A stretch of 40,532 nucleotides of DNA from an uncultured Lachnospiraceae bacterium (GCA_902781215.1 CACZIO010000028.1:1-40532), one strand, 5' to 3'; numbered from the stretch's first letter, positions 26,696 to 35,119 are shown. Notes: a model not told the origin generated them from the sequence alone. Numbers and translations are program-made.

Positions 26696-27232
26696 TTATC
26701 TACTGTCTTTCGGAAACTGTGGTTTCAGAACAGAATCCTTTAGTGCTATGCTCTTATCTCTGCCCGGATACATGATGTAATAAGGCGGAATCTCGTTTGC
26801 CTTTTTCAAGAGCTCTTTTATCAGCTTTGCCTTCCCAAGCCACAGTTTGAGAGGATTGATCTTCGGAAGGTCTTCCTCCGTAATCTTACCCTTCATACCG
26901 CCGAATTTCATGACTCTTTCTTTGATATAGCGAAGGTCATATCTGGCAGGATTCACCTCGATGACTTCCTTATCCAGACCCGTTAACATGTAAACTGCCT
27001 CCAGCGGTGTGCGGACAGAGGTTTCAATGGTGAACACCACATCACGGGGAACCTCGACATATTGTCCAATGAGAGCGAGATTTGTGCAGTCCTTCGGAAT
27101 GATCGTCGGGCGGTCGCTTTCCTTGCGAGGCATGAACTGCGAGGTGATATAGGGCATCATACAGGTAGAGATATGGGAATGTGCCAGCACCTCATCCTTC
27201 ATATCCAACATTCTTAAGGGATCACACATCAC
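26696..27232 (-). pseudogene. Oleate hydratase, C-terminal fragment
   Basis: About 178 residues survive. The stretch CMMPYITSQFMPRKESDRP, then NLALIGQYVEVPRDVVFTIE and TSVRTPLEAVYMLTGLDK, is the conserved C-terminal part of the oleate hydratase (myosin-cross-reactive antigen) flavoprotein family, normally about 560-600 residues long. The FAD-binding N-terminus with its GxGxxG motif is absent. Family-like sequence fades at about 27220-27240, at a palindrome, where an unrelated AT-rich sequence begins. The enzyme adds water to unsaturated fatty acids, but this remnant cannot be active. ATG 27232 is only the first in-frame start, not a real one. Confidence 0.8.
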
Positions 27233-27237
27233 CCAAT

Positions 27238-27252
27238 CAAGACTTAGTCTTG
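27238..27252. repeat. Palindrome at the junction of two gene fragments
   Basis: CAAGACTTAGTCTTG has perfect 7-base arms around a central T. It lies where the oleate hydratase fragment ends and the AT-rich reading frame begins, and may be a recombination or insertion scar. Confidence 0.5.
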
Positions 27253-27254
27253 AT

Positions 27255-27776
27255 ATGTTCAGAGCAGTAACTGAAAAGTTCTTTATAGAGTATCAGCAAG
27301 ATTTATCAGACATATTACCTCTTGCAAATACATTAGTGCAGTTTTGTTGCCACTCTTTGTCCAATAATACTTCTGAACGTTATGTTTGTTGCCAAAAAGT
27401 TGAAGTAGTCTCCCATTTAGAACAAGCAATAAGCATGGTGGAGCGAGACAGATTACATATACTTCTTCTTTCTGCGCTGGCTACAGAACAACTATCAGTT
27501 AATTTAAACAGAACAGGAGCAATCCTAACCGAGGATATAGAAGAAAGTGAACGGTTAAAATCAATAGCAAAGTCTACACAGCTAAGCGAAAAGGCAAAAT
27601 CGCAGAAAGCAGCTTTGTTGTATCTTATTGAAACCAATCTCTTTCTTGCTAACGAACGTAAGGAAGAACCAATAGATAATAGTAGGCTTTCAGAGTTACT
27701 ATCGTTTGCAAAATGGATTATCTATTTACAGAATAGTTCGGACTTGTGTTTCCATACTGATTCTGACACGAGTTAA
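27255..27776 (+). CDS. AT-rich hypothetical protein, probably truncated at its start
   Basis: 173 residues that I do not recognise. The sequence is plainly AT-rich and uses A/T-ending codons, unlike both the element and the chromosome around it, which suggests separate transfer. It looks helical and soluble (DILPLANTLVQFCCHSL, VSHLEQAISMVERDRLHILLLSALATEQLSVNL), with no membrane segment or signal peptide. No ribosome binding site precedes ATG 27255, and the frame is open upstream through the palindrome, so this may be the C-terminal part of a longer gene. It could be a passenger gene; no function can be given. Confidence 0.45.
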   Translation: MFRAVTEKFFIEYQQDLSDILPLANTLVQFCCHSLSNNTSERYVCCQKVEVVSHLEQAISMVERDRLHILLLSALATEQLSVNLNRTGAILTEDIEESERLKSIAKSTQLSEKAKSQKAALLYLIETNLFLANERKEEPIDNSRLSELLSFAKWIIYLQNSSDLCFHTDSDTS

Positions 27777-28226
27777 AGATGGAACTAGGATTGCATTAAT
27801 ACCTTTTCTGTCAGTTATTTTACATAGAACCAAGCAAAAAGTGAGGATCCCTGCATTTGGCATCGTATTCCATCGCCCTGGGATGCAATGGGTATGAAGC
27901 ACATATGCAGCAAATCCTCACTCCATACGGGGTTTGAGTTGTAACTGGGAATCACGATTTTTGCTTACAGAAACCGCCAGAATCAAGCAAAACCGAGCGG
28001 AAAACGCAAAACCATCTCAGTTTTCTCGGGTGTTTTTGGAAGTGCCTGACGGTCTCCCAAGAGATAAGGGAATTCAGCAAGCGCTGACGCACTTGCCTCC
28101 TGAGGGTCCTCGCAGCATAGCTGCTGTGGTCTCGGCGGCAAACGTGCCACGGCACGTTTGCTTTTCGCCTCGACAGTTCTCCAAGCGCTGATCACTGCAC
28201 AGACCGTACGACAGAAGACTGGACAG
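27777..28226. other. Non-coding debris with hairpins
   Basis: I see no supported gene. An imperfect long hairpin has arms 27841-27856 (GTGAGGATCCCTGCAT) and 27905-27921 (ending ATCCTCAC). AAGCGCTGA occurs twice (about 28079 and 28182). A short frame at 27934-28191 shows no protein-like pattern. The composition changes from AT-rich to GC-rich across it, which fits a border between foreign and resident DNA. Confidence 0.5.
28138..28165 (+). terminator. Terminator-like hairpin
   Basis: GCAAACGTGCC (28138-28148) pairs with GGCACGTTTGC (28151-28161), and TTTT follows. The stem is perfect; the innermost pairs would open to form the loop. No gene directly upstream explains it. Confidence 0.6.
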
Positions 28227-28265
28227 GATCCTTCGGAAGATCGCTCTTCCGGAGGATCTTTTTTT
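28227..28265 (+). terminator. Strong intrinsic terminator before the Wzz-like gene
   Basis: GATCCTTCGGAAGA (28227-28240) and TCTTCCGGAGGATC (28245-28258) form a 14-bp stem with one T-G pair and loop TCGC, followed by seven T. It insulates the chromosomal operon from the debris upstream. Confidence 0.85.
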
Positions 28266-28291
28266 ACCTGTTTTGCGGACATCTGACCTGC

Positions 28292-28320
28292 TTGCACTTT
28301 CAGGTCAATGATGTTATCAT
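28292..28320 (+). promoter_or_regulatory. Sigma-A-type promoter of the Wzz-like gene
   Basis: TTGCAC (28292-28297) and TATCAT (28315-28320) are 17 bases apart, 55 bases before the start codon and directly after the strong terminator. Confidence 0.65.
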
Positions 28321-28374
28321 TTCGAAGTAACTCTGTTTACCTGAATTGTGAATGTTGAAGGAGAGATAGCCAAG

Positions 28375-29907
28375 ATGCACAGTTCTGATGAGAAGACAAT
28401 AGATTTGAGGGACTTTTTTGTAGAACTTCTTTATAAATGGAAGACGATCCTGCTGATCACGGTCGTGATCACGGTTCTGTTGACCGGCCTGGGCGCGGTC
28501 AGGGCCCTGAGAAGCAGCCGGGCTGCTGCCGTGGATCCGGGCGAGGAGCTGACTGAGGAGGTCCTGGAGGAGCAAGCAGGGATCCTGGAGGAAAGTGCCC
28601 GGGCGAAACTGACAGAGGTGGAGGCTCAGGAGGTCGAGCGCGTATACCGGCAGTACAAGTCCTACATTGATTACAGGAATTACTGCCAGGAGGAGCTGAC
28701 CAATTTCGACCAGGTCTTTGACAAGAAGGACGGCAGTCTGGTCTATGAGCGCGCGACCTATTTGCTGGACTCGACGATCGAGGGCGCGGAGAAACAATAT
28801 ACCAACAACGCTGTGAACCTGGAGGACTATCAGAAGATCCAGGAGCTCCTCAATGCGGACAGCATCGAAGAAGCTTACAAATGCCTGTATTTTGACTCTC
28901 TTACAGCAACGACCACAGAGCTGAAGAATTTCGGCGAGGACGACGCAGTCTATCCCTCAGATATTATGGTCTCTGTGGATGTGGTGGGTCCGGATGAGGC
29001 GACCTGCGAGCAGATCTGGGGCATCGTGGACGCAGCTTTCCAGGAAAAGACGAAGACTCTGAAAAAGATCGATCCGAAGACCAGCATGGAGCTGATTGAT
29101 ACGACCTTCCGCGGGAATATAGCCGAGTACTATATTTCCAAAAAGCAGCCGACACTCGATTATGTCCAGCGTGTCGACTCCATGATCACCAACCTGAAGC
29201 TGTATGCCATCGACAAATTCACCGATGAGCAGGCGGCCTATTTCAATGTGCTGCGGGATTCGGAGCGGGCCCTGATCGAGGGCGGGATCGTCTCCCTGGC
29301 AGAGCTGGAGCAGGAGGGGGCTGAAGCTGCCGCCCCTCAGTATATCAGCAAAAAAATGCTGGTGCTCGGCATTCTGGCGGGTCTCTTCCTGTCCTTTGTC
29401 TATGTGCTCGCCAGGTATCTCTTCAGCGGCACGATCAATGTTGCACAGGAACTGCAGGACTATTACCAGGTGCCTGTCCTGAGCACGGTCTTCGTGAAGG
29501 GACGCAGGGGCAGGGGGCTCTTCCCCGGCCTGATCAGAAAACTCCTGCATGTGGACTCCATGACGGCGGAGAACAGGGCCGAGATGATCGCGGCCGATAT
29601 CTGCGGCGGCATGCAGCAGGCACAGAGCGATTCCGTTTACATTGTGCGGACCTGCGGCGACGGGGCGGACCTGAATATCTCCTCACTGCTGGAGAAGGCT
29701 GTCGCCCGGCGCAATCCGGAGAGCCGTATCTATGCGGGGTCCCCGCTCACAAGTGTGGATGAGATGCAGAATCTCACGCAGCAGAAGGCCGCTCTTCTCC
29801 TGGTCCACAACAAGCGGACCGTGCAGGCGGATGTCGAGAAAGTTCTGGACCTGTGCAGCAGACAGGCCATCAAGGTGCTGGGTGCCGTGGCGATCACAGA
29901 TATCTGA
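28375..29907 (+). CDS. Wzz-like polysaccharide co-polymerase with degenerate tyrosine-kinase-like domain
   Basis: 510 residues from ATG 28375, with AAGGAG 11 bases upstream; a GTG at 28348 is possible but has no binding site. The layout is that of Wzz/capsular chain-length proteins: cytoplasmic N-terminus IDLRDFFVELLYKWKTI, a first membrane helix (about 22-44), a long mostly helical extracellular domain, and a second helix (about 323-350). The cytoplasmic part resembles the C-terminal BY-kinase fold (SMTAENRAEMIAADIC, KAALLLVHNKRTVQADVEK, KVLGAVAITDI) but lacks a Walker A GxxxxGKS/T loop; the corresponding place reads RTCGDGADLN. It may act as a regulator of surface polysaccharide length or as a pseudokinase. 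It stands between two terminators as a single gene. Confidence 0.72.
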   Translation: MHSSDEKTIDLRDFFVELLYKWKTILLITVVITVLLTGLGAVRALRSSRAAAVDPGEELTEEVLEEQAGILEESARAKLTEVEAQEVERVYRQYKSYIDYRNYCQEELTNFDQVFDKKDGSLVYERATYLLDSTIEGAEKQYTNNAVNLEDYQKIQELLNADSIEEAYKCLYFDSLTATTTELKNFGEDDAVYPSDIMVSVDVVGPDEATCEQIWGIVDAAFQEKTKTLKKIDPKTSMELIDTTFRGNIAEYYISKKQPTLDYVQRVDSMITNLKLYAIDKFTDEQAAYFNVLRDSERALIEGGIVSLAELEQEGAEAAAPQYISKKMLVLGILAGLFLSFVYVLARYLFSGTINVAQELQDYYQVPVLSTVFVKGRRGRGLFPGLIRKLLHVDSMTAENRAEMIAADICGGMQQAQSDSVYIVRTCGDGADLNISSLLEKAVARRNPESRIYAGSPLTSVDEMQNLTQQKAALLLVHNKRTVQADVEKVLDLCSRQAIKVLGAVAITDI

Positions 29908-29937
29908 CAAACAGCGATTTGAAAACGGGATTTTTTG

Positions 29938-30023
29938 CAGACGAAGTATTTACAAACGTATTTAACAAACGGAGTTTTTACTAACGAAGTTTTAACAAAC
30001 GAAGTTTTAACAAACGAAGTTTG
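29938..30023. repeat. Short tandem repeat array of about 15-bp units
   Basis: Six units of the form ACAAACGAAGTTTTA lie head to tail; the last ones are nearly identical and the first ones are diverged and slightly shorter. It is AT-rich within GC-rich DNA, between the Wzz-like gene and its terminator. No spacer structure is present. Confidence 0.8.
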
Positions 30024-30050
30024 TTTCCTACATAACTGAACGTTCAAAAA

Positions 30051-30097
30051 CAGGGGTGGAGTGCCGGCATCTGCCGGGTCTTCCACCCCTGATTTAT
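30051..30097 (+). terminator. Large hairpin terminator after the repeat array
   Basis: CAGGGGTGGA (30051-30060) pairs with TCCACCCCTG (30082-30091), and inside it CCGGCA pairs with TGCCGG. A T-rich stretch follows. Confidence 0.65.
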
Positions 30098-30120
30098 CTT
30101 TCCCCTCCTGGCTGGGCCGG

Positions 30121-30150
30121 TTGACCCCGCTTCGGACAAGGGGGTATACT
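30121..30150 (+). promoter_or_regulatory. Sigma-A-type promoter of the CotH-like gene
   Basis: TTGACC (30121-30126) and TATACT (30145-30150) are 18 bases apart, just after the terminator of the previous gene. The start codon is about 270 bases downstream. Confidence 0.6.
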
Positions 30151-30156
30151 GGTAGG

Positions 30157-30426
30157 ACGAAGCACAGACGTCAGGGACTGCGGGAAGCACAGAGGCGACG
30201 TCCTGGTTGCGGCCCTGCTGTTCGTGCGGGTGTATATGGCCCGCCGACGGGTCCTGCATGTGCGGGATGGTCCGGCGCGTGTGCCGGCCGGCGCCGGTCA
30301 CATTGGCGGTCAGGTCCGGCTGCATCGATGCAAGGCGATAGTCCGCCCCGGGAGGGTGTGGACAGCAGTGTTTAACACGGGAGGCTGGTGCCGGAGCGCG
30401 CAGGTGCTCCGGCAATTCTGGATTAT
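30157..30426 (+). other. Long GC-rich leader before the CotH-like gene
   Basis: About 270 bases between the promoter and the start codon, with no supported gene. Several GC-rich inverted repeats are present (for example AGGACG near 30153 with CGTCCT near 30205). I could not match it to a known riboswitch class; the c-di-GMP-I pattern is not present. Confidence 0.4.
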
Positions 30427-32562
30427 ATGAGACATGGAAAAGGAATCCTGGGTCCGGTCCTGTTCCTGTGTACTGCCGCGCTGATGATCGTGCTGCTGGC
30501 TGCCGGGTACAGACAGGGCAGGGAGCGGGCCGCGGCGGCGCGGGCCTACCGGGCGGCGCATGCCCTGTTTGAGGATATTGTTTTCTGCGGAGCAGGCGTT
30601 CCTTCAGGAGCTGTCGGCCCCGGCCGGGGGGAGGGCCTGCCGGGTGAGGCTGCGGCTTCTGAAGCGGATGCGTCTGCCCGGATGGAAAACGACGGAGACC
30701 GGGAGCGGGCGGCAGAGCCGGCATTCGCGGTCCAGGAGATCGTTCTGCATAAACGCGACGAGGGAAAGTGGCGGGCCTACATCCCTGCAGACCTGTCGGA
30801 CAGGGTCTGTGTCAGGTTTTCTCATCTGCGGTCCCTCCAACTGTATGGAAAAGGAGAGGAGGAGCCGGCGGTCAGCCTGCGGGATGGAGACCTGCTGGAC
30901 TGTGATGCGCTGACGGCCGGGGAGGGGAGTCCGGAAAAGGGCTGGACCTGGAAGGCTGTGGCGGAGAGCCTGGACGGCACGAGAGAGGAAGCGGAGATCA
31001 GGTTTTTTGTCGCGGAGGAGCTGCCGACGCTCTACATGACGACCATGTCGGGGAGCCTGGATGCGGTCAATGCGGACAAGACAGTCCGCGAAGAGGGACG
31101 ATATGTCTTCTATACGGCAGAAGGCCGGAGGGATGTTTCCGGCAGGTGCAGGATCCACGGGCGCGGCAACAGCAGCTGGAAGGAAGACAAAAAGCAGTAC
31201 AGTCTGAATCTGGCCTCCGCCCGGGAGGTCCTCGGGATGGAAAGCGCCGAAAAATTTGCCCTGATCGCCAACAGCACGGATGATTCCAATATGCGCAATA
31301 AGGCGGCTCTGGACCTGGCCGCCCTCTGCGGGATGCCGTCGACGCCGGAGTCCGTCTTTGTCAATGTGTATGTCAACGGGAGCTACAACGGGCTCTACCT
31401 GTTGGCGGAGCGGCCCAGCGCGCGGGGCGGAAGCGTTCGGATCGCGGATCTGGAGGCGGCCAATGCGGCTGTGGCGGATGAGTCAGAGGATCCGGCGGGG
31501 ACGGCGGCAGAGGCCGGCGAGGGGGTCACCGCGACGAATGAGGACGGGCTGGAGATCCATGCCGCTTCCGACGCGCGGACACCCGATAATATCACCGGCG
31601 GCTACCTGCTGGAGATGGACGGGAGGTACGAAAATGAGCCCTGCTGGTTTTCCACCAGCCGGCATCATTTTGTCGTGAAGTATCCGGAGGCGGTTCCGCT
31701 GGCGGAGGCGCAGTACATTGCGGAATATGTGCGCGCCGCGGAGAGGGCCTTCTATCACGAGGACGGGACCGATCCCGTGACGGGAAGATCCTGGGAGGAG
31801 TACCTGGACATGGACTCCTGGAGCCGGATGTACCTGCTGCAGGATTTTCTGGTCCAGTGGGACGTGGAGAGCTTCAGTTTCTTTGTCTACAAGGAGGCGG
31901 ACGACCCCCTGCTCTACTGCGGGCCGGTCTGGGATTTTGACCTGTCTGCAGGGACGACCGGCGTTGGACGGCTTCCCAACATCACCAGATACAGCATGTG
32001 GCTGCGGGACCATCGCGAGGGGTGGCTGACGAAGCTGGCTGAGCATGAGAGTTTCCGGACCGCTGTCTTCAGTGAGGCCGCGCCCTCCTTCTTCTCTGCC
32101 CTGCAGGGATATCTGGAGGAGCCTGCAGCGATGGAGGCCGATGCCGGCGGGGACAGTGATCCGCATGGGATCGACGGATTCTGCGCGCAGACAAGGGCCC
32201 TGCGGACCTCGGCGGCCATGGACTGCAGCCGGTGGGACAGGTCCAATGACTTTGCCGAGAGCGCGGAGGCGCTGCGGGAATGGCTTCTGGACCGGAGCGG
32301 GTTCTGGCAGGGCTATGCGGAGGACCCGGACGCCTACTGTAAAGTGACCTTCCGGTACGGCTTTTCGGATATGGATATCTATGTGCGCCGCGGGGAAAGC
32401 CCGGGCTTTGTGCCTGTCGAGGACTACGGCGAGCACCTGTACGGGAGCTTCCGGCGCAAATACGGAGAGATCACAGGCTGGACGGATGAGAACGGAGAAG
32501 TTCTGACGAAGGATACGGTCATCACGGAGGACAAGGTCTTTGTTCCGTCGGAACAGGAGTAG
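30427..32562 (+). CDS. Membrane-anchored CotH-family protein (spore-coat-type kinase)
   Basis: 711 residues from ATG 30427, chosen because it gives a normal signal-anchor (MRHGKG, then about 20 hydrophobic residues). A GTG at 30388 has GGGAGG close by and would add 13 residues. After a linker of variable sequence and a Bacteroides/Clostridia-style N-terminal region, the CotH domain has RCRIHGRGNSSWKEDKKQYS (about 236-255), KFALIANSTDDSNMRNKAA, and the metal-binding GPVWDFDLSAG (about 498). These fit the conserved features of CotH kinases, which phosphorylate serines of secreted or coat proteins with ATP. The acidic, alanine-rich insert at about 345-375 (DESEDPAGTAAEAGEG) looks disordered. Substrates are unknown; its position beside a Wzz-like gene suggests the cell surface. 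Confidence 0.8.
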   Translation: MRHGKGILGPVLFLCTAALMIVLLAAGYRQGRERAAAARAYRAAHALFEDIVFCGAGVPSGAVGPGRGEGLPGEAAASEADASARMENDGDRERAAEPAFAVQEIVLHKRDEGKWRAYIPADLSDRVCVRFSHLRSLQLYGKGEEEPAVSLRDGDLLDCDALTAGEGSPEKGWTWKAVAESLDGTREEAEIRFFVAEELPTLYMTTMSGSLDAVNADKTVREEGRYVFYTAEGRRDVSGRCRIHGRGNSSWKEDKKQYSLNLASAREVLGMESAEKFALIANSTDDSNMRNKAALDLAALCGMPSTPESVFVNVYVNGSYNGLYLLAERPSARGGSVRIADLEAANAAVADESEDPAGTAAEAGEGVTATNEDGLEIHAASDARTPDNITGGYLLEMDGRYENEPCWFSTSRHHFVVKYPEAVPLAEAQYIAEYVRAAERAFYHEDGTDPVTGRSWEEYLDMDSWSRMYLLQDFLVQWDVESFSFFVYKEADDPLLYCGPVWDFDLSAGTTGVGRLPNITRYSMWLRDHREGWLTKLAEHESFRTAVFSEAAPSFFSALQGYLEEPAAMEADAGGDSDPHGIDGFCAQTRALRTSAAMDCSRWDRSNDFAESAEALREWLLDRSGFWQGYAEDPDAYCKVTFRYGFSDMDIYVRRGESPGFVPVEDYGEHLYGSFRRKYGEITGWTDENGEVLTKDTVITEDKVFVPSEQE

Positions 32563-32644
32563 GGACTTGCGGCGCGGACCGGTCCCTGTGAGAAAAAATG
32601 ACCGGGAGAATGTCAAAGCTTCAGACGGATGATGGAGGTAAATA

Positions 32645-33208
32645 TTGAAGTACGCGGAAATCAAGGAATATGATATAGCGAACGGGCCCGGTGTCCGGGT
32701 GAGTCTGTTTGTGTCCGGCTGCCGCAACCAGTGTCCGGGCTGTTTCAATCCGGAGACCTGGGATTTTGACTACGGCCATACCTATACGCTGGACACGGAG
32801 GACCGGATCCTGCGCTCCCTGATGCCGGACTACATCGAGGGCCTGACCCTGCTGGGCGGAGAGCCCTTTGAACCGGAGAACCAGGCGGTCCTGGTCGGCC
32901 TCCTGCGCAAGGTCAGGAAGATCTACCCCAACAAGTCCGTCTGGTGCTATACGGGCTACACCTATGAAAAAGACCTGCTGCGGGGCGGGGACAGGCACAC
33001 ATCCTTTACGGATGAGATGCTGTCCCTGATCGATGTGCTCGTGGACGGGCGGTTTCTGCTGGCGGAGAAGGACATCACCCTCCTCTACCGCGGCAGCCGC
33101 AACCAGCGGATCCTGGCCCTCCGCCGTGATCAGCAGACGCAGGACGCCCTGCAGGAGATCGACAGGATCGCCAGGGGAGACGCGCACAGTGATGCCCGGT
33201 GGAAATAA
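32645..33208 (+). CDS. nrdG: Anaerobic ribonucleotide reductase activating protein NrdG
   Basis: 187 residues from TTG 32645, read as Met, chosen because GGAGG stands 6 bases upstream and the product starts as the family does (MKYAEIKEYDIANGPGVRVS). The radical SAM cysteines are Cys26, Cys30 and Cys33 in SGCRNQCPGCFNPETWDF, the class CxxxCxxC spacing. GGEPFEPEN follows as the SAM-contact motif. NrdG uses a 4Fe-4S cluster and SAM to make the glycyl radical of NrdD, allowing deoxynucleotide synthesis without oxygen. The nrdD gene is not next to it, which is unusual; a CotH-type gene stands in the place where nrdD is often found. It points to an anaerobic host. Confidence 0.92.
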   Translation: MKYAEIKEYDIANGPGVRVSLFVSGCRNQCPGCFNPETWDFDYGHTYTLDTEDRILRSLMPDYIEGLTLLGGEPFEPENQAVLVGLLRKVRKIYPNKSVWCYTGYTYEKDLLRGGDRHTSFTDEMLSLIDVLVDGRFLLAEKDITLLYRGSRNQRILALRRDQQTQDALQEIDRIARGDAHSDARWK

Positions 33209-33302
33209 GGAACTGCCGGCAATTGGGCCGGGCAGCTGCGCTGCGCCGCATGGACAGGCAGGACCGGCAGCCGGCATGCCCGGCACGGGCACGGGCGCGG
33301 GG

Positions 33303-33326
33303 CGGCAGCAGCGGCGGCTGCTGCCG
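33303..33326. repeat. Perfect 10-bp GC-rich hairpin before the RNA methyltransferase gene
   Basis: CGGCAGCAGC (33303-33312) and GCTGCTGCCG (33317-33326) with loop GGCG, 29 bases before the start codon. There is no T-run. It could influence translation or mRNA stability. Confidence 0.6.
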
Positions 33327-33355
33327 GGTGCCAGGGATAGAAGGTCACGATAAAG

Positions 33356-35119
33356 ATGATGAAGGAGATCACACTGCCTGCGGAGTTCTGTTCCCGCATG
33401 CAGGCAATGCTGTCAGAAGAAGATTACCAGGCGTTTTTGGCTTCCTACAGGCGAAAACGCCTTTTTTCCCTGCGCGTCAATCCGCTCAAGTGCAGCCGGA
33501 CGCAGGCGCTGGACCTGCTGAAAAAAGCTTATGCGGGCTACCATGCGGGCGCTGGCGCTGAGGGGGAGGAGCCGGCACAGGCCGGACCTGTTTTTGCCGC
33601 CGTGCCCTGGGAGCCCGACGGCATCTACTACCCGGAGCAATTCCGGCCGGGCAGGCTGGCCTGGCATGAAGCGGGGATGTACTACATCCAGGAGGCCAGT
33701 GCCATGGCGCCCGCCCGTCTTTGCGGCGCCCTCCCCGGAGAGCGGGTCCTGGACCTGTGCGCGGCGCCTGGCGGCAAGAGCACGAAACTGGCGGCGGACC
33801 TGCGCGGACAGGGGCTGCTGGTCTGCAACGAGATCCATCCGGAACGCGCCAGGGTCCTGTCGGCCAATATCGAGCGGATGGGCGTGCGCAATGCCCTCGT
33901 GACCAGCGCGTCCCCGCAGGAGCTTGCATCCTGTTTCCCGCTTTTTTTTGACCGGATCGTCGTGGATGCGCCCTGTTCGGGGGAGGGAATGTTCCGCAAA
34001 GAGGAGGAGGCCCTTCTTCATTGGAGCCCGGAAAATGTCCGGACCTGTGCGGACCGGCAGAGGGGGATCCTGGAGGAGGCGGCTGCCATGCTGCGCGGGG
34101 GAGGTACCCTGGTCTACTCGACCTGCACCTTCGCGCCGGAGGAGAACGAGGGTGTCCTGGCCCTTTTCCTGCGGGACCATCCTGAATTCTCGGTGGTCGA
34201 TATCCGGCAGATGCCGGGCGTGGACACGCAGAGCTGGGGCTTTGCCCCCGGACAGCCCGCCTGGGCGGCAGGCTCTGCCGCGCCGGGTCCGGAGGAAGAT
34301 GCCGGGGCCCCGGCGGCTTCTCTCGCGGGAACTGTGCGCCTGTGGCCGCACAGACTGGAGGGAGAGGGGCACTTTGCCGCCGTCCTCCGCAAGGAGGGAA
34401 AGCCCCGGACCGAAGCCATGCCTGTCGCTGCCGCTCCTGCGGGCGGCATCATTGCGGACAGTGGCAGAGTGAAGCCCGGAAAGAACGGGCTGGAACATCG
34501 CGGAAAGAACGGTAAAGACCAGCGCGGAAAACGGGGAAAGGCAGCCGGAAAGGGAAAGCGCCGGGATCCGCGGGAGGCGGACCTGCTGCGGCTCTGGCAG
34601 GAATTTGCGGAGGATACCCTCCGGCCGGCGGGATCGGACTTTGCTGCAGGATCCCCGGCCGCTCCCAGCTGCGGGCCGGAGAACACAAAAGAGCTGACGG
34701 CCTTCTCCCGGGGAGAGGAGAACCTCCACTGCTTCGGGGACACCCTGTATGCGCTTCCGCTGCCCGCGGCCAGTCTGCCCCTGAACGGCCTGCGGGTCCT
34801 TCGAGCGGGCCTGCAGCTGGGGAGCGTGACGAAGGGACGCTTTGTGCCGTCCCATTCCCTGGGCATGGCCCTGCATATGGAGGAAGTCCGGCGCAGTGTG
34901 AACCTGGCGGGTTCCGGTGAGGAGGCCTATGCCTGGATCCGGGGGGAGACGATCCCGGTCCCGCCGGAATGTGCCGGCTGGAAAGGCTGGGTCCTGGTCT
35001 GCATCGACGGCTGCGCCGCCGGCTGGGGCAAGGCCGCAGGCGGCATGGTCAAGAACCACTATCCCAAGGGCCTGCGCAAGGGCAGCAGCTACCGGCCGGA
35101 AAAGCCGGAGGGACTGTGA
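33356..35119 (+). CDS. RsmF/NOP2-like RNA m5C methyltransferase
   Basis: 587 residues. It carries the RsmB/NOP2/RsmF pattern: motif I VLDLCAAPGGKSTKLA (about 125-140), motif IV DAPCSGEGMFRKEEEALLHW (about 203) and the catalytic TC of motif VI in VYSTCTFAPEENE (about 254). The C-terminal part (LPLNGLRVLRAGLQLG, GRFVPSHSLGMAL, VLVCIDGCAAGWGKAAGG) is the PUA-like RNA-binding region of RsmF-type enzymes. It transfers a methyl group from SAM to cytosine in 16S rRNA. An inserted basic low-complexity linker (about 375-405, repeated GKNG, RGKR, GKGKRR) separates the two halves and is longer than usual. Start codons at 33356 and 33359 are both possible. Confidence 0.88.
   Translation: MMKEITLPAEFCSRMQAMLSEEDYQAFLASYRRKRLFSLRVNPLKCSRTQALDLLKKAYAGYHAGAGAEGEEPAQAGPVFAAVPWEPDGIYYPEQFRPGRLAWHEAGMYYIQEASAMAPARLCGALPGERVLDLCAAPGGKSTKLAADLRGQGLLVCNEIHPERARVLSANIERMGVRNALVTSASPQELASCFPLFFDRIVVDAPCSGEGMFRKEEEALLHWSPENVRTCADRQRGILEEAAAMLRGGGTLVYSTCTFAPEENEGVLALFLRDHPEFSVVDIRQMPGVDTQSWGFAPGQPAWAAGSAAPGPEEDAGAPAASLAGTVRLWPHRLEGEGHFAAVLRKEGKPRTEAMPVAAAPAGGIIADSGRVKPGKNGLEHRGKNGKDQRGKRGKAAGKGKRRDPREADLLRLWQEFAEDTLRPAGSDFAAGSPAAPSCGPENTKELTAFSRGEENLHCFGDTLYALPLPAASLPLNGLRVLRAGLQLGSVTKGRFVPSHSLGMALHMEEVRRSVNLAGSGEEAYAWIRGETIPVPPECAGWKGWVLVCIDGCAAGWGKAAGGMVKNHYPKGLRKGSSYRPEKPEGL

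Noticed and set aside
27934-28191. Open frame of 85 codons in the debris zone
   Set aside because: It contains the arms of a terminator-like hairpin, lacks a binding site and shows no family resemblance.
29938-30023. CRISPR array
   Set aside because: Units follow each other directly with no spacers and there are no cas genes.
29730-30086. Minus-strand frame with repeated TSFVK
   Set aside because: The peptide repeat is only the translation of the 15-bp DNA repeat and overlaps the end of the Wzz-like gene.
30150-30426. c-di-GMP riboswitch before the CotH-like gene
   Set aside because: Tempting given the EAL protein, but the conserved core of the known c-di-GMP riboswitch classes is not present.
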